Notes under the pieces: generated by a model | Seen by the model: only the letters and a program-made list of their open reading frames with translations | The model's database searches: none | Told to the model about the DNA's origin: nothing | Translations under genes and position numbers: made by a program | DNA from: Mycolicibacterium goodii | GTDB taxonomy: Bacteria; Actinomycetota; Actinomycetes; Mycobacteriales; Mycobacteriaceae | NCBI RefSeq assembly: GCF_001187505.1 | Contig: NZ_CP012150.1 | Location: forward strand, 930,001-994,000 | Length of the DNA: 64,000 bases | Reading direction: 5' to 3' | Shown here: positions 24,111-35,099 of the stretch, one piece after another | Numbering within the stretch: position 1 is the first letter of the stretch | Layout: the number at the start of each line of letters is the position of its first letter

Positions 24111-24965
24111 GTGCGATTCGCTTTCAAGACATCACCGCAGAACACGACATGGGCCGACATGCTGGCCATCTGGAAGGTCGCCGACGGTATCGACGTTTTC
24201 GAGTCGGGCTGGACGTTCGACCACTTCTACCCGATCTTCTCGGACTCCTCGGGCCCGTGCCTGGAGGGGTGGACGACCCTGACGGCGCTTGCACAGGCCA
24301 CCGAGCGGCTCCGGGTGGGCGTCCTGGTCACCGGGATCCACTACCGCCATCCCGCGGTGCTGGCCAACATGGCCGCCGCGCTCGACATCATCTCCAACGG
24401 GCGCCTGGAGCTGGGTATCGGCGCCGGGTGGAACGAGGAGGAATCCGGCGCCTACGGCATCGAGCTGGGTTCGGTCAAGGAACGCTTCGACCGGTTCGAA
24501 GAGGCCTGTGAGGTGCTCAAGGGTCTGTTGACCCAGGAGACGACGACGTTCGACGGCAAGTTCTACCAGCTCAAGGACGCCCGCAACGAACCCAAGGGCC
24601 CGCAGCAGCCGCATCCGCCGTTCTGCATCGGCGGCAGCGGCGAGAAGCGGACCCTGCGCATCACCGCGAAGTACGCCGATCACTGGAACTTCGTCGGCGG
24701 CACCCCCGAGGAGTTCGCCCGCAAGCGCGACGTTCTCGCTTCGCACTGCGCCGACCTGGGCCGCGACCCGAAGGAGATCACGCTGTCGGCGCATGTGCGG
24801 CTCGGCGAGGACCGCGACTACGCCAAGGTGGTCGACGAGGCGGCCGCGCTGGGCGCCGAGGGCCTGGACCTGGCGATCATCTACCTGCCGCCGCCCTACG
24901 ACACGGCGGTGCTCGAACCGCTCGCCGAGGCGATCCGGGATTCGAACCAGCTGACGGGCGCCTGA
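24111..24965 (+). CDS. LLM-class F420-dependent oxidoreductase
   Basis: The 284-residue protein is a luciferase-like TIM-barrel enzyme. Typical segments are ESGWTFDHFYPIF, LRVGVLVTGIHYRHPAVLANMAAALDIISNGRLELGIGAGWNE (split here across two motifs) and CIGGSGEKRTLRI for cofactor contact. Mycobacteria carry dozens of these, mostly using coenzyme F420; the substrate is unknown. The start is GTG 24111; the frame is open far upstream into the opposite gene but without coding character. Confidence 0.88.
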   Translation: MRFAFKTSPQNTTWADMLAIWKVADGIDVFESGWTFDHFYPIFSDSSGPCLEGWTTLTALAQATERLRVGVLVTGIHYRHPAVLANMAAALDIISNGRLELGIGAGWNEEESGAYGIELGSVKERFDRFEEACEVLKGLLTQETTTFDGKFYQLKDARNEPKGPQQPHPPFCIGGSGEKRTLRITAKYADHWNFVGGTPEEFARKRDVLASHCADLGRDPKEITLSAHVRLGEDRDYAKVVDEAAALGAEGLDLAIIYLPPPYDTAVLEPLAEAIRDSNQLTGA

Positions 24966-24972
24966 GTCGTCC

Positions 24973-25662
24973 TCAGCACTGCCACGCCGCGCACAGCGGC
25001 GGGGTGATCGCCGACAACACCGCGTCGTTCAACGCCGCGTCGTCGGCGGGCGCGGGCCAAGCCACGTCCGGTGTGCCGGTCGACCAGACCACCAGTTCGG
25101 AGACGCCGGCACCGACCGTGGACAGATAGAGGTGCGCGGTCACCCCGTCCGGTGCGCGGACGGTGGCGGCGGTCTGTTCGCAACGTTGCGGTGCGCAGGG
25201 CTCGCGCGGCGTGGTGATGTCGACGACGACGCCGGGCGCCTGCGTCGGGCATTTGGTCAGCGCGTCGACGACGGAGTTGAACAGGGCAGCCGCCCGGTCG
25301 GAGGCTTGGGCGAGCTCACCCGGGAAGTGCACGATCTGCTGCTGCAGTGACCACTTCCCGGGCCCCGGTTCGATGCGGGCCCGCGCCTGCTCGGAGGTGA
25401 ACTGGCGTTTGGGTGAGGGATGGAAGCCGCAGATCTCTTCAGCGAAGAACGGACGCCCGTCGAGGGGTTGGGCGACTGACGCGAGGTGGGGCCAGTGCTG
25501 GGTGTCGGCCAGCGGCAGCGATTGGGCCGGTGCCCAGGCGTGCGGCGGGATCGGGGGTGGCGGCGCGGCGGCACCGATCGCGGCGCCGGCCCCGGCCATC
25601 CCGACGAGCACGAGCAAAGCAAAAACGGATGAGCGGATGCCAGGGCCCCTGCGGCCGGTCAC
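24973..25662 (-). CDS. exported protein with conserved cysteines, function unknown
   Basis: A 229-residue protein with an N-terminal signal or anchor (SSVFALLVLVGMAGAGAAIGAAA) and a Pro-rich junction. The mature part holds six cysteines (EEIC, TKC, PC, RC, PLC, WQC), probably three disulfides, as in the PknH-like extracellular sensor domains of mycobacteria. I therefore suspect such a fold, without certainty. Start GTG 25662, ten bp after a 46-codon gene on the same strand, so the two are likely one transcript. Confidence 0.6.
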   Translation of the reverse strand: MTGRRGPGIRSSVFALLVLVGMAGAGAAIGAAAPPPPIPPHAWAPAQSLPLADTQHWPHLASVAQPLDGRPFFAEEICGFHPSPKRQFTSEQARARIEPGPGKWSLQQQIVHFPGELAQASDRAAALFNSVVDALTKCPTQAPGVVVDITTPREPCAPQRCEQTAATVRAPDGVTAHLYLSTVGAGVSELVVWSTGTPDVAWPAPADDAALNDAVLSAITPPLCAAWQC

Positions 25663-25672
25663 CCGCGGCGGA

Positions 25673-25813
25673 TCACACGCCGTAGCGGAGTAGCTCGTCC
25701 GGGCGGACCAGGCGTTCGTTCTTGGCCGGGAACTCACGGCTCTTCACCGGGTGGCGGAGCAACGACCAGGCAATTCGCCCCATCCGAGACCTGCTCAGCG
25801 GATTGAGATACAC
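25673..25813 (-). CDS. 46-residue basic small protein
   Basis: From GTG 25813, with AGGAG eight bases upstream, a 46-residue protein reads to the TGA at 25673. It contains RMGRIAWSLLRHPVKSREFP and ends LVRPDELLRYGV. It is basic (many Arg and Lys), with a weak amphipathic helix and no signal peptide. The codon pattern is mycobacterial and the spacing to the next gene (10 bp) is operon-like. M. tuberculosis has a short gene, Rv3857c, beside gltD that may be related. Function unknown. Confidence 0.6.
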   Translation of the reverse strand: MYLNPLSRSRMGRIAWSLLRHPVKSREFPAKNERLVRPDELLRYGV

Positions 25814-26048
25814 GGTGCTGACTCCTGTGACGTCGTGATAGCTGTACCCGTAACTCCACGGTACCGCAGAGCTCTCACCAAGTCATTAGATACCCCATAT
25901 CCGGCAAACAGTGCGCGCCACGCCGCAAATAAATCTGCTGTTTTTGGTGTGGCTGATGTGACAGGAGTGACTGCACCGGGGCCCGAAGAGAGCCGCCGGA
26001 TCGGCGAGCCGAGCGACCCACGCACGGGCCGCGCAGCTCGCCCGACGC

Positions 26049-27515
26049 TCAGCGCTGCGGTGCGGCGGTGGGCTTGATCGGCGCCGGCAGCGCCGAGCGA
26101 CCCATGAGGTAGCGGTCCACGCCCGCGGCGGCGGCCCGGCCCTCGGCGATCGCCCACACGATCAACGACTGTCCTCGACCCATGTCGCCCGCCACGAACA
26201 CGCCGGGCACCGAGGTCTGGAAGTTGTCGTCGCGCTTGACGTTCCCACGGTCGGTCAGTTCGACGCCGAGTTTGTCGATCAGGCCTTCCTTCTGGGGGCC
26301 GACGAAACCCATCGCGAGCAGCACCAGGTCGGCCTTGAGTTCGAAGTCGGTCCCCTCGACCTTCTCGAACTTGCCGTTGTTCATCTTGACCTCGTGCGCG
26401 CGCAGAGCCGTCACGCGCCCGTTCTCGCCGATGAACTCCTCGGTGTTGACCGAGAACACCCGCTCGCCGCCCTCCTCGTGAGCCGAGGACACCCGGAACA
26501 TCAGCGGGTAGGTCGGCCACGGCGTAGAAGGGCTGCGGTCGGCGGGCGGCATGGGCATGATCTCGAACTGGTGAATGCTCGCCGCGCCCTGGCGGTGTGA
26601 CGTGCCGAGGCAGTCGGCGCCGGTGTCACCGCCGCCGATGATGATCACGTGCTTGTCCTTGGCGGTGATCGGCGGCTGACCGTTCTCGTCGGTCACCGGA
26701 TCGCCGAGCTGCACACGGTTGGCCCACGGAAGGAACTCCATGGCCTGGTGGATGCCGTCGAGCTCGCGACCCGGGATGGGCAGATCGCGCCACGCGGTGG
26801 CACCGCCGGCGAGCACCACGGCGTCGTAGTTCAGCCGCAGCTGGGCGACGGTGATGTCGACACCGACGTTGACACCCGCGCGGAACTGCGTGCCCTCGGC
26901 CGCCATCTGCTCGAGACGACGGTCGATGTGGCGCTTCTCCATCTTGAACTCGGGGATGCCGTAGCGCAGCAGGCCGCCGATGCGGTCGGCGCGCTCGAAC
27001 ACCGTCACGGTGTGGCCGGCGCGCGTGAGCTGCTGTGCGGCGGCCAGTCCGGCCGGACCGGAGCCCACCACCGCGACCTTCTTGCCGGTCTGTACGTCGG
27101 GCATCTTCGGCACCACCCAGCCCTGGTCGAAAGCGTGGTCGATGATCTCGACCTCGACCTGTTTGATGGTCACCGGGTCCTGGTTGATGCCGAGCACGCA
27201 CGCGGCCTCACACGGGGCCGGGCACAGCCGCCCGGTGAACTCCGGGAAGTTGTTGGTCGCGTGCAGGCGCTCGATGGCGTCGCGCCAGCGGTCCCGGTAC
27301 ACCAGGTCGTTCCACTCGGGGATGAGGTTGCCGAGCGGACATCCGTTGTGGCAGAACGGAATACCGCAGTCCATACAGCGCGATGCCTGGGTCTGCAGCG
27401 GCTCGTGGTCGAAGTCCTCGTAGACCTCTTTCCAGTCCTTGAGCCGCAGGTCGACGGGCCTGCGCTTGGGGAGTTCACGGGTGGTGTGCTTGAGGAAACC
27501 GCGCGGATCAGCCAT
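26049..27515 (-). CDS. gltD: glutamate synthase small (beta) subunit
   Basis: The 488-residue subunit starts at ATG 27515 and supplies electrons from NADPH to GltB. It has the N-terminal cysteine-rich region for two 4Fe-4S clusters ([17 protein letters not shown] and CPAPCEAAC), an FAD-binding loop ([15 protein letters not shown], residues about 150-165), a second dinucleotide loop ([12 protein letters not shown]), and the closing [14 protein letters not shown] motif. Its start overlaps the end of gltB by eight bases, so subunits are made in a coupled ratio. This is the Rv3858c position. Confidence 0.97.
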   Translation of the reverse strand: MADPRGFLKHTTRELPKRRPVDLRLKDWKEVYEDFDHEPLQTQASRCMDCGIPFCHNGCPLGNLIPEWNDLVYRDRWRDAIERLHATNNFPEFTGRLCPAPCEAACVLGINQDPVTIKQVEVEIIDHAFDQGWVVPKMPDVQTGKKVAVVGSGPAGLAAAQQLTRAGHTVTVFERADRIGGLLRYGIPEFKMEKRHIDRRLEQMAAEGTQFRAGVNVGVDITVAQLRLNYDAVVLAGGATAWRDLPIPGRELDGIHQAMEFLPWANRVQLGDPVTDENGQPPITAKDKHVIIIGGGDTGADCLGTSHRQGAASIHQFEIMPMPPADRSPSTPWPTYPLMFRVSSAHEEGGERVFSVNTEEFIGENGRVTALRAHEVKMNNGKFEKVEGTDFELKADLVLLAMGFVGPQKEGLIDKLGVELTDRGNVKRDDNFQTSVPGVFVAGDMGRGQSLIVWAIAEGRAAAAGVDRYLMGRSALPAPIKPTAAPQR

Positions 27516-30500
27516 TGCTCGCCGCCATGATCGCATCGTCGATGTCGGCGCCGGTGAGGCCCTTGGCCTCGGCTTCGGCGATCGCCGCGAGCACACGCTT
27601 GTAGTCGCGCGGCATGACCTTCGCGAAATGCTTCAACTCGTTGTCCCAATCAGCCAGGATGCGTTGTCCCACCGCAGAATCGGTGGCGTCGACGTGGGAT
27701 GCGAGTAGTCCTCGCAGCCAATCGGTGTCGGAGCCGTCGAGAGTTTCGATCTCGACCATCTCGGTGTTCAGGTTCTGCGGCAGCACGCCACGCGGGTCGT
27801 ACACGTAGGCGATACCGCCGGACATGCCCGCCGCGAAGTTGCGGCCGGTGGGCCCGAGGATGACCACACGGCCACCGGTCATGTATTCGCAGCCGTGGTC
27901 ACCGACGCCCTCGACGACCGCGACGGCGCCGGAGTTGCGCACGGCGAACCGCTCGCCGACCTGACCGCGCAGGAACGCCTCACCGCTGGTGGCGCCGAAC
28001 AGCACGACGTTGCCCGCGATGATGTTGTCCTCGGCGGCAAAGCTTTCCGGTGCCTCGTCGGCCGGGCGCACCACGATGCGGCCACCGGACAGGCCCTTGC
28101 CGACGTAGTCATTGGCGTCGCCGTAGACCCGCAGCGTGATGCCCTTGGGCACGAACGCACCGAAGCTGTTGCCCGCCGACCCCTCGAACGTGATGTCGAT
28201 GGTGCCGTCCGGAAGCCCTTGGCCGCCATAGGCCTTGGTGACCTCGTGGCCCAGCATGGTGCCGACCGTGCGGTTCACGTTGGTGATCTTGGTCCTGAAC
28301 CGGACCGGCGTCCCGGAATCGAGGGCCTCGCGGCTCTGGGCGATCAACTGCTGGTCGAGCGCCTTGTCCAGGCCGTGGTCCTGGCGCGAGCTGCAGTACA
28401 GGTCCTGGTTCATGAAGGCCGATTCGGGCTCGTGCAGCACCGGGCTCAGGTCGAGCTTGTGCGCCTTCCAGTGCTCGGCGGCCCTGGTGGTGTCGAGCGC
28501 ACCGACCTGGCCCACCATCTCGTTGACGGTGCGGAAGCCCAACTGTGCCATGAGTTCGCGCACCTCTTCAGCGATGAACATGAAGAAGTTCTCGACGAAC
28601 TCGGGCTTGCCGGAGAAGCGCTGGCGCAGCAGCGGGTTCTGCGTCGCCACGCCCACCGGACAGGTGTCGAGGTGGCAGACCCGCATCATGATGCAGCCCG
28701 AGACCACCAGCGGCGCGGTGGCGAAGCCGAACTCCTCGGCACCGAGCAGCGCGGCGATCACCACGTCGCGGCCGGTCTTGAGCTGACCGTCGACCTGCAC
28801 GACGATGCGGTCGCGCAGACCGTTGAGCAGCAGGGTCTGCTGGGTCTCGGCCAGGCCCAGCTCCCACGGCGCACCCGCGTGCTTGAGCGAGGTCAGCGGC
28901 GATGCGCCCGTGCCGCCGTCGTGCCCGGAGATCAGCACCACGTCGGCGTGCGCTTTGGAAACTCCGGCCGCAACCGTCCCTACCCCGTTTTCGCTGACCA
29001 GCTTGACGTGGATGCGGGCCTGCGGGTTCGCGTTCTTCAGGTCGTGGATCAGCTGTGCGAGATCCTCGATCGAGTAGATGTCGTGGTGCGGCGGCGGCGA
29101 GATCAGGCCGACACCCGGCGTGGAGTGCCGCACCTCGGCCACCCAGGGGTACACCTTGTGCCCGGGAAGCTGGCCGCCCTCACCGGGTTTCGCGCCCTGG
29201 GCCATCTTGATCTGGATGTCGGTGCAGTTCGCCAGGTAGTGGCTCGTCACACCGAAGCGTCCCGAGGCCACCTGCTTGATGGCGCTGCGGCGCCAGTCGC
29301 CGTTCTCGTCCGGGGTGAACCGGTGCACGGCTTCGCCGCCCTCACCCGAGTTCGACCGTCCGCCAAGGCGGTTCATCGCGATCGCGAGGGTTTCGTGGGC
29401 CTCGGCCGAGATCGAGCCGTAGCTCATCGCGCCGGTCGAGAACCGCTTGACGATCTCGGATGCCGGTTCCACCTCTTCGATCGGCACGGGCGGTCGCACG
29501 CCCGCACGGAACTTCAGCAGACCGCGCAGCGACGCGATGCGTTCACTCTGGTCGTCGACGAGCTTGGTGTACTCCTTGAAGATCGAGTACTGGCCGGTGC
29601 GCGTCGAGTGCTGCAGCTTGAACACCGTGTCCGGGTTGAACAGGTGGTACTCGCCCTCGCGGCGCCACTGGTATTCGCCGCCGACCTCGAGTTCGCGGTG
29701 CGCGCGCTCGTCGGGACGGTCCAGGTAGGCCAGCGAGTGACGGGCCGCGACGTCGGCGGCGATGTCCTCCAGGTCGATACCGCCCACCGGGCTGCTCAGA
29801 CCGGTGAAGTACTCGTCGAGCACCTGCTGGCTGATGCCGATGGCCTGGAACAGCTGCGCGCCGGTGTAGGACGCCAGCGTCGAGATGCCCATCTTGGACA
29901 TCACCTTCAGCACGCCCTTGCCCGCGGCCTTGACGTAGTTGGCCTTGGCCTGATCGCTGGTGAGGCCGGTGACCACGCCACGGTCGACCATGTCCTCGAT
30001 CGACTCGAACGCCATGTACGGGTTGATCGCGGCGGCACCGAAGCCGACCAGCGTCGCCATGTGGTGCACCTCGCGGGCGTCACCGGCCTCGACCACGAGG
30101 CCGACCTTGGTGCGGGTGCGTTCGCGGACCAGGTGGTGGTGCACGGCCGCGACGGACAACAGCGACGGGATCGGCGCCATCGTCTCGTTGGACTCGCGGT
30201 CGGACAGCACGATGATGCGGGCGCCTTCCCGGATCGCCTCGGACACCTTGGCGCGCACGTTGTCGAGCGCTTCCTTGAGGCCCTGCCCGCCGCGGTTGAC
30301 CGGGTAGAGGCAGCGGATCACCGCGGCACGCATGCCGTGCTTGTGTCCGCGGATCTCGTGGTCGGGGTCGACGCAGATCAGCTTGGACAGGTCGGCGTTG
30401 CGCAGGATCGGCTGCGGCAGCACGATCTGGCGGCAGGATTCCGGGCCGGGGTTCAGCAGATCGCCCTCGGGGCCGACGGTGCCCTGCAGGCTGGTCACCA

Positions 30501-32136
30501 CCTCTTCGCGGATCGCGTCCAGCGGCGGGTTGGTCACCTGCGCGAACAGCTGCTGGAAGTAGTCGAACAGCATCCGCGGGCGGGCGGACAGCACCGCGAT
30601 GGGTGTGTCGGTGCCCATCGAGCCGAGCGCCTCTGCCCCGGTGCGGGCCATCGGGGCGACCAGCAGGTTGAGCTCTTCGTAGGTGTAGCCGAAGATCTGC
30701 TGGCGCAGCACCACGCGGTGGTGCGGCATGCGGACATAGTCACCGGGCGGCAGCTCGTCGAGGTGGAACAGGCCCTTGTCGAGCCATTCCTGATAAGGCT
30801 GCGCGGCGGCGAGTTCGGCCTTGACCTCTTCGTCGTCGACGATGCGGCCCTGTGCGGTGTCGACCAGGAACATGCGGCCCGGCTGCAGGCGCATCTTCTT
30901 GACCACCTTGGCGGGGTCGAGCGGCAGCACGCCGGCCTCGGAGGCCATGACGACCAGGCCGTCGTCGGTCACCCAGATGCGCGACGGGCGCAGACCGTTG
31001 CGGTCCAGCACGGCGCCGATCACGGTGCCGTCGGTGAAGCACACCGAGGCCGGTCCGTCCCAGGGCTCCATGAGCGACGCGTGGTACTCATAGAAGGCCC
31101 TGCGACGAGGGTCCATCGAGTCGTGGCGTTCCCACGCCTCGGGGATCATCATCAGCACGGCGTGCGGCAGGCTGCGGCCGCCGAGGTGCAGCAGTTCGAG
31201 AACCTCGTCGAAGCGCGCGGTGTCGGAGGCGCCGGGCGTGCAGACCGGGACGATCTTGTCGAGGCCGTCGCTACCGAAGACATCGGTGCGGATCAGCGCC
31301 TCGCGGGCCCGCATCCAGTTCTCGTTGCCGGTGACGGTGTTGATCTCACCGTTGTGCGCGATGCGCCGGAACGGGTGGGCCAGCGGCCACGACGGGAACG
31401 TGTTGGTGGAGAACCGCGAGTGCACGATGCCGAGCGCGCTGGTCAGCCGCTCGTCCTGCAGGTCGAGGTAGAACTGCTTGAGCTGCGGCGTGGTCAGCAT
31501 GCCCTTGTAGACGAAGGTCTGACCGGACAGGCTCGGGAAGTACACGGTTTCGCGTCCCGGACCGTCCTGGCCGGGACCCTTGGTGCCCAGCTCGTGCTCG
31601 GCGCGCTTGCGCACCACGTAGGCGCGGCGCTCGAGTTCCATACCCTCGGCGCCGCCGAGGAACAGTTGGCGGAACGTCGGCATCGCGTCGCGGGCCAGGG
31701 CGCCCAGCGACGAGTCGTCCGTCGGCACCTCGCGCCAGCCGAGCACCTGCAGGCCCTCGGCCTCGGCGATCTTCTCGACCGATTCGCACGCGGCCGCCGC
31801 GTCGCGCGACGACTGCGGAAGGAACGCCATGCCCGTCGCGTAGCTTCCGGGTTCGGGCAGGTCGAAATCGACCACCGCGCGCAGGAACGCGTCGGGAACC
31901 TGGATCAGGATCCCGGCGCCATCGCCCGTGTTGGGCTCGGCGCCCTGGGCACCGCGGTGCTCCAGGTTCACCAGGGCCGTGATGGCCTTGTCCACGATGT
32001 CGCGGCTGCGACGGCCGTGCATATCGGCCACCATCGCCACGCCACACGCATCGTGTTCGTACGCAGGGTTGTACAGCCCCCGGTTTTCCCGGCTGCTGCG
32101 TCCCGACCCACCGATCCTGCTGGGTGTCATTCCCAC
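27508..32136 (-). CDS. gltB: glutamate synthase large (alpha) subunit
   Basis: The 1542-residue protein converts 2-oxoglutarate and glutamine to two glutamates. An N-terminal glutaminase domain carries the nucleophile Cys31 (EHDACGVAM) after a short propeptide. The central and FMN domains include [16 protein letters not shown] and [18 protein letters not shown]. The 3Fe-4S cluster motif [15 protein letters not shown] lies near residue 1150, and the C-terminal beta-helix contains repeated G-x-x-G motifs. Length agrees with M. tuberculosis GltB (1527). Start is GTG 32136 or ATG 32130. A very long antisense open frame here is a composition artefact. Confidence 0.98.
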   Translation of the reverse strand: MGMTPSRIGGSGRSSRENRGLYNPAYEHDACGVAMVADMHGRRSRDIVDKAITALVNLEHRGAQGAEPNTGDGAGILIQVPDAFLRAVVDFDLPEPGSYATGMAFLPQSSRDAAAACESVEKIAEAEGLQVLGWREVPTDDSSLGALARDAMPTFRQLFLGGAEGMELERRAYVVRKRAEHELGTKGPGQDGPGRETVYFPSLSGQTFVYKGMLTTPQLKQFYLDLQDERLTSALGIVHSRFSTNTFPSWPLAHPFRRIAHNGEINTVTGNENWMRAREALIRTDVFGSDGLDKIVPVCTPGASDTARFDEVLELLHLGGRSLPHAVLMMIPEAWERHDSMDPRRRAFYEYHASLMEPWDGPASVCFTDGTVIGAVLDRNGLRPSRIWVTDDGLVVMASEAGVLPLDPAKVVKKMRLQPGRMFLVDTAQGRIVDDEEVKAELAAAQPYQEWLDKGLFHLDELPPGDYVRMPHHRVVLRQQIFGYTYEELNLLVAPMARTGAEALGSMGTDTPIAVLSARPRMLFDYFQQLFAQVTNPPLDAIREEVVTSLQGTVGPEGDLLNPGPESCRQIVLPQPILRNADLSKLICVDPDHEIRGHKHGMRAAVIRCLYPVNRGGQGLKEALDNVRAKVSEAIREGARIIVLSDRESNETMAPIPSLLSVAAVHHHLVRERTRTKVGLVVEAGDAREVHHMATLVGFGAAAINPYMAFESIEDMVDRGVVTGLTSDQAKANYVKAAGKGVLKVMSKMGISTLASYTGAQLFQAIGISQQVLDEYFTGLSSPVGGIDLEDIAADVAARHSLAYLDRPDERAHRELEVGGEYQWRREGEYHLFNPDTVFKLQHSTRTGQYSIFKEYTKLVDDQSERIASLRGLLKFRAGVRPPVPIEEVEPASEIVKRFSTGAMSYGSISAEAHETLAIAMNRLGGRSNSGEGGEAVHRFTPDENGDWRRSAIKQVASGRFGVTSHYLANCTDIQIKMAQGAKPGEGGQLPGHKVYPWVAEVRHSTPGVGLISPPPHHDIYSIEDLAQLIHDLKNANPQARIHVKLVSENGVGTVAAGVSKAHADVVLISGHDGGTGASPLTSLKHAGAPWELGLAETQQTLLLNGLRDRIVVQVDGQLKTGRDVVIAALLGAEEFGFATAPLVVSGCIMMRVCHLDTCPVGVATQNPLLRQRFSGKPEFVENFFMFIAEEVRELMAQLGFRTVNEMVGQVGALDTTRAAEHWKAHKLDLSPVLHEPESAFMNQDLYCSSRQDHGLDKALDQQLIAQSREALDSGTPVRFRTKITNVNRTVGTMLGHEVTKAYGGQGLPDGTIDITFEGSAGNSFGAFVPKGITLRVYGDANDYVGKGLSGGRIVVRPADEAPESFAAEDNIIAGNVVLFGATSGEAFLRGQVGERFAVRNSGAVAVVEGVGDHGCEYMTGGRVVILGPTGRNFAAGMSGGIAYVYDPRGVLPQNLNTEMVEIETLDGSDTDWLRGLLASHVDATDSAVGQRILADWDNELKHFAKVMPRDYKRVLAAIAEAEAKGLTGADIDDAIMAASNG

Positions 32137-32818
32137 CTAGCCCTTCAAGCCCGTTCAAGACGCTTTTCTGGAGCTTCGCCGCCACCGGCCACGTACGGCC
32201 GCCAACTGTGCGTTAGCCAGCTCGGCGTGGAGAACCTTCGTGCAGCACTGAACGACGGCTTTGTGTCCCACACGCCATAAGTGGGGAAAACGATAGGACA
32301 GAAACGGTGTGACATGCCAACTTAGTCGACCCTAACCAGAGCGGTTTTCCGGGTGGGCGGCAATCGTCGGATCTTTCACCGGAATCGGTCAATACGCCTG
32401 AGTGACTTGGCATTTGACTCCGCGGCCGTTGCGGCCCGGAATCCACCCCGACCGGCCCCCGACGCTCACACCACCCTCGGACGTTTGCTGAAATGAAGTA
32501 TCACGTCCGTTACACTGCTGTTATACAGATTTTTCACATTTGCGAGAAAGCTTAGTCAGATTCTTAGACTTTGCCCGCGCTCATCAAAGCATGCCCCAAA
32601 CCGGGGAAATCGGCCACCGGGACGCCCCGTCAGCGTCGCGGGCGGGAGGCGAGCCCACGCCCTCCCCCACACCCACCCTCGCGCTCCTACCAAATCGACT
32701 GTCCCACAACACCTTTCACGCGTTGCGCCATTCCACTTCGGCAGCGCCGGCCGATCCGGGGCTGGTCGATACCCACCCGGGGTATCTGCGCGCGGACCGG
32801 GCAGGCACTGTGAGGCGC
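32137..32818. promoter_or_regulatory. 682-bp divergent region between gltB and the thioesterase-like gene
   Basis: No convincing gene. For gltB (minus strand), a candidate promoter is TTGGCA (32315-32320) and TATCGT (32290-32295), with a long 19-bp spacer. An AT-rich patch at 32490-32570 contains TATACA and, just before it, TTTGCTG at 32484-32490, a match to the EspR-type motif also seen upstream of espR. From 32575 to 32818 the frame leading into the next gene is open, but the encoded Pro/Ser/His-rich sequence is not protein-like. Confidence 0.45.
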
Positions 32819-33616
32819 ATGCGTTTTCCGCTGAACACGCCGCTGGGCCGGATGGGCATCGAGAGCCTCGACGAGACGCCGGGCCACTGTGTGGCCTCGA
32901 TCCCCACCGCGGGTCTGCTGAACCCGTTGACCGGGGCGCCGACGCTCGCGCCGCTGGCGATGCTGGTCGACCACACCGGCGGCCTGGTCAACCACTCACG
33001 GCGCCCCGCGGGCACCTGGACGGTGTCCAGTGAGCTCGCGATCGAATTCGCCCCCGACGCCGACGAACTCCTCGCGTCCGCACCGCAGACACCGGTGATC
33101 GCGACCGGCACCATGTTCGGCCCGACGGTCTCGGCGCCGCTGGCCGTCTGCGAACTCACCCACGACGGCCGGCCGGTGGCCACTGCGACCGTGCGCTCGG
33201 TCTACATCGCCGCGCCGGACCACACCGTCGAATGGCCCGACGATGCGGGCGCGGGTGACCTGCCGCCGACGTTGACCGAACGCATGTCGGTGCAGGTGGC
33301 TGAAAGCGGCGGGGCCACCAAGACGCTGCGCCAGCTGTCCGACTCTGTGGTCAACAACATGCTCGGCATCGTGCACGGCGGCATCTCCGCGGCCGCGCTG
33401 GAGTTGGTCGCGTCCGCCGCGCTGAACACCGAAGGGACCGACCTGCGGACGGGATCGCTGCGGGTCAACTATCTGCGGCAGTTCCAGGGCGGGACGCATG
33501 CCCGGTACGAGGGGACCGCGATCCGGGTGGGACGCACCACGGCGGTCGCGGACGCACAGGCCATCGGTGACGACGGCAGGACCGCGCTGCTGGCCCGCCT
33601 CACCGCGTACCGCTGA
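32819..33616 (+). CDS. PaaI-type thioesterase-like protein, two hotdog domains
   Basis: A 265-residue protein with two hotdog folds in tandem: the first around GAPTLAPLAMLVDHTGGLVNH, the second around NMLGIVHGGISAAALELVASAAL. The latter carries the HGG motif of PaaI-type acyl-CoA thioesterases. The double-domain form is common in mycobacteria; substrate unknown. I place the start at ATG 32819; GTG 32810 is equally possible. The upstream extension to 32540 is rejected on composition. Confidence 0.75.
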   Translation: MRFPLNTPLGRMGIESLDETPGHCVASIPTAGLLNPLTGAPTLAPLAMLVDHTGGLVNHSRRPAGTWTVSSELAIEFAPDADELLASAPQTPVIATGTMFGPTVSAPLAVCELTHDGRPVATATVRSVYIAAPDHTVEWPDDAGAGDLPPTLTERMSVQVAESGGATKTLRQLSDSVVNNMLGIVHGGISAAALELVASAALNTEGTDLRTGSLRVNYLRQFQGGTHARYEGTAIRVGRTTAVADAQAIGDDGRTALLARLTAYR

Positions 33617-33649
33617 AGCCGGGCGGTCGGCGCAGTAGCATCTGCGCTC

Positions 33650-35026
33650 ATGCGCCTGAGGCCTCGATACGACGGAGGCGTGGGCGAATTCGTCCGGAAC
33701 TCCGGATATGTGCGCAAGTGGCTGATCCTGGGCATCGCCATCGGCGTCATCGCGGGACTCGGGGCCGTGGTGTTCTACCTGGCTCTCGACGGCGCAGGCC
33801 GGCTGCTGCTGGGCTACCTCGGCGGCTACGACATCCCGAAACCGTCGGGCGACGGCGGCGATCCCGGCTCGCCCGGTTTCGAACGTCCCTGGGCCATCCC
33901 GCTGATCGCGTGCGGGGGTGCCCTGGTCTCGGCGTGGTTCGTCGCGAAGTTCGCGCCCGAGGCGCAAGGCCACGGCACCGACGACGCGATCGAGGCCGTC
34001 CACACCGATCCGCGCAAGATCCGGGTGCGCGCCATCGTGGTGAAGACCATCGCGAGTGCGCTGACCATCGGCTCGGGCGGCTCCGGCGGGCGCGAGGGCC
34101 CCGCCGCGCACATCTCGGCCGGGTTCGGCTCGCTGCTCACCCGCCGGCTGGACCTGTCCGACGAGGACGGCCGCCTGGCGGTGTCGCTGGGGATCGGGGC
34201 GGGTATCGGCGCGATCTTCGGTGCACCGCTGGGCGGGGCCGTGCTCGCGGCGTCGATCGTCTACCGCGACGATTTCGACTACCGCGCGCTGATCCCCGGC
34301 TTCATCGCATCGGCGTCGGCGTACGCGGTGCTCGGATCGATTCTCGGCTTCGACCCGCTGTTCGGCTTCCTGGTCGGTGAGTACCGGTTCGGCAACGCGC
34401 TCGACCTGGCCTGGTTCGCGGTCCTCGGGGTGATCGCGGGCGCGGTGGGCTGGCTGTACGCCCGGGTGTTCTACGGAACGGTCGCGGTCAGCAAGATGCT
34501 GCCGGGCGGCAAGATCGTCAAACCCGCCGTCGGCGGGCTCGCGGTCGGCCTGCTCGCGCTGCTCATCCCGCAGGTGCTCGCAAGCGGCTACGGGTGGGCC
34601 GAAAAGGCCGCTGCCGCAGACACTTTGCGCGACATTCCACTGTGGATCGTGTTGGTGCTTCCGGTCGCGAAGATCCTCGCGACGTCACTGTCGATCGGCA
34701 CCGGGGGCTCGGGGGGCATCTTCGGGCCCGGTGTGGTGATCGGGGCGTTCGTCGGTGCGGCGTTGTGGCGCCTGGCCGATGCGGTGGGCGCACCCGGCAT
34801 ACCGGACAGTCCGGCGATCTTCGTCGTGGTCGGCATGATGGCGTGCTTCGGCAGCGTGGCCCATGCCCCGCTGGCGGTGCTGATCATGGTGTGCGAGATG
34901 ACCAGTTCGTTCGCGGTGATCCCGTGCGCGATGGTCGGTGTCGGCGTCGCGTGCCTGACCATCTCCCGCAGCGACGTCGCGATCTACCGGGCTCAGCGGC
35001 GCCGCCGCGAACCCGAGCAGGTGTGA
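33650..35026 (+). CDS. ClC-family chloride/proton antiporter
   Basis: The 458-residue protein has the ClC selectivity motifs in order: GSGGSGGREGP (with gating Glu149, at the same place as E148 of E. coli ClcA), GIGAGIGAIFGAPLGG and GTGGSGGIFGPGVVIGA. The gating Glu suggests coupled exchange rather than a channel. It lacks CBS domains and ends in an Arg-rich tail. Start ATG 33650. It is convergent with dps across a hairpin. Confidence 0.93.
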   Translation: MRLRPRYDGGVGEFVRNSGYVRKWLILGIAIGVIAGLGAVVFYLALDGAGRLLLGYLGGYDIPKPSGDGGDPGSPGFERPWAIPLIACGGALVSAWFVAKFAPEAQGHGTDDAIEAVHTDPRKIRVRAIVVKTIASALTIGSGGSGGREGPAAHISAGFGSLLTRRLDLSDEDGRLAVSLGIGAGIGAIFGAPLGGAVLAASIVYRDDFDYRALIPGFIASASAYAVLGSILGFDPLFGFLVGEYRFGNALDLAWFAVLGVIAGAVGWLYARVFYGTVAVSKMLPGGKIVKPAVGGLAVGLLALLIPQVLASGYGWAEKAAAADTLRDIPLWIVLVLPVAKILATSLSIGTGGSGGIFGPGVVIGAFVGAALWRLADAVGAPGIPDSPAIFVVVGMMACFGSVAHAPLAVLIMVCEMTSSFAVIPCAMVGVGVACLTISRSDVAIYRAQRRRREPEQV

Positions 35027-35044
35027 CGGCTGCGCGCGCGTGAA

Positions 35045-35090
35045 CCGCACCGTTGGGGGTGCCGTTGTCTTGACGCCCCCAACGATGCGG
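35045..35090. terminator. hairpin between clc and dps
   Basis: Arms 35045-35061 and 35074-35090 pair over 17 positions with two weak pairs (CCGCA..CGTTGGGGG with CCCCCAACG..TGCGG) around a 12-base loop. It lies between two gene ends, so it probably terminates both. Confidence 0.75.
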
Positions 35091-35099
35091 TGTGTCGGA

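Noticed and set aside
27895..32280. A 1461-codon open frame on the plus strand over gltB
   Set aside because: It is antisense to a clear GltB with its active-site and cluster motifs; long antisense frames are expected in GC-rich coding DNA.
32540..32818. N-terminal extension of the thioesterase-like protein
   Set aside because: The frame is open, but the encoded Ser/Pro/His-rich stretch does not fit the hotdog family, and codon pattern changes at 32819.
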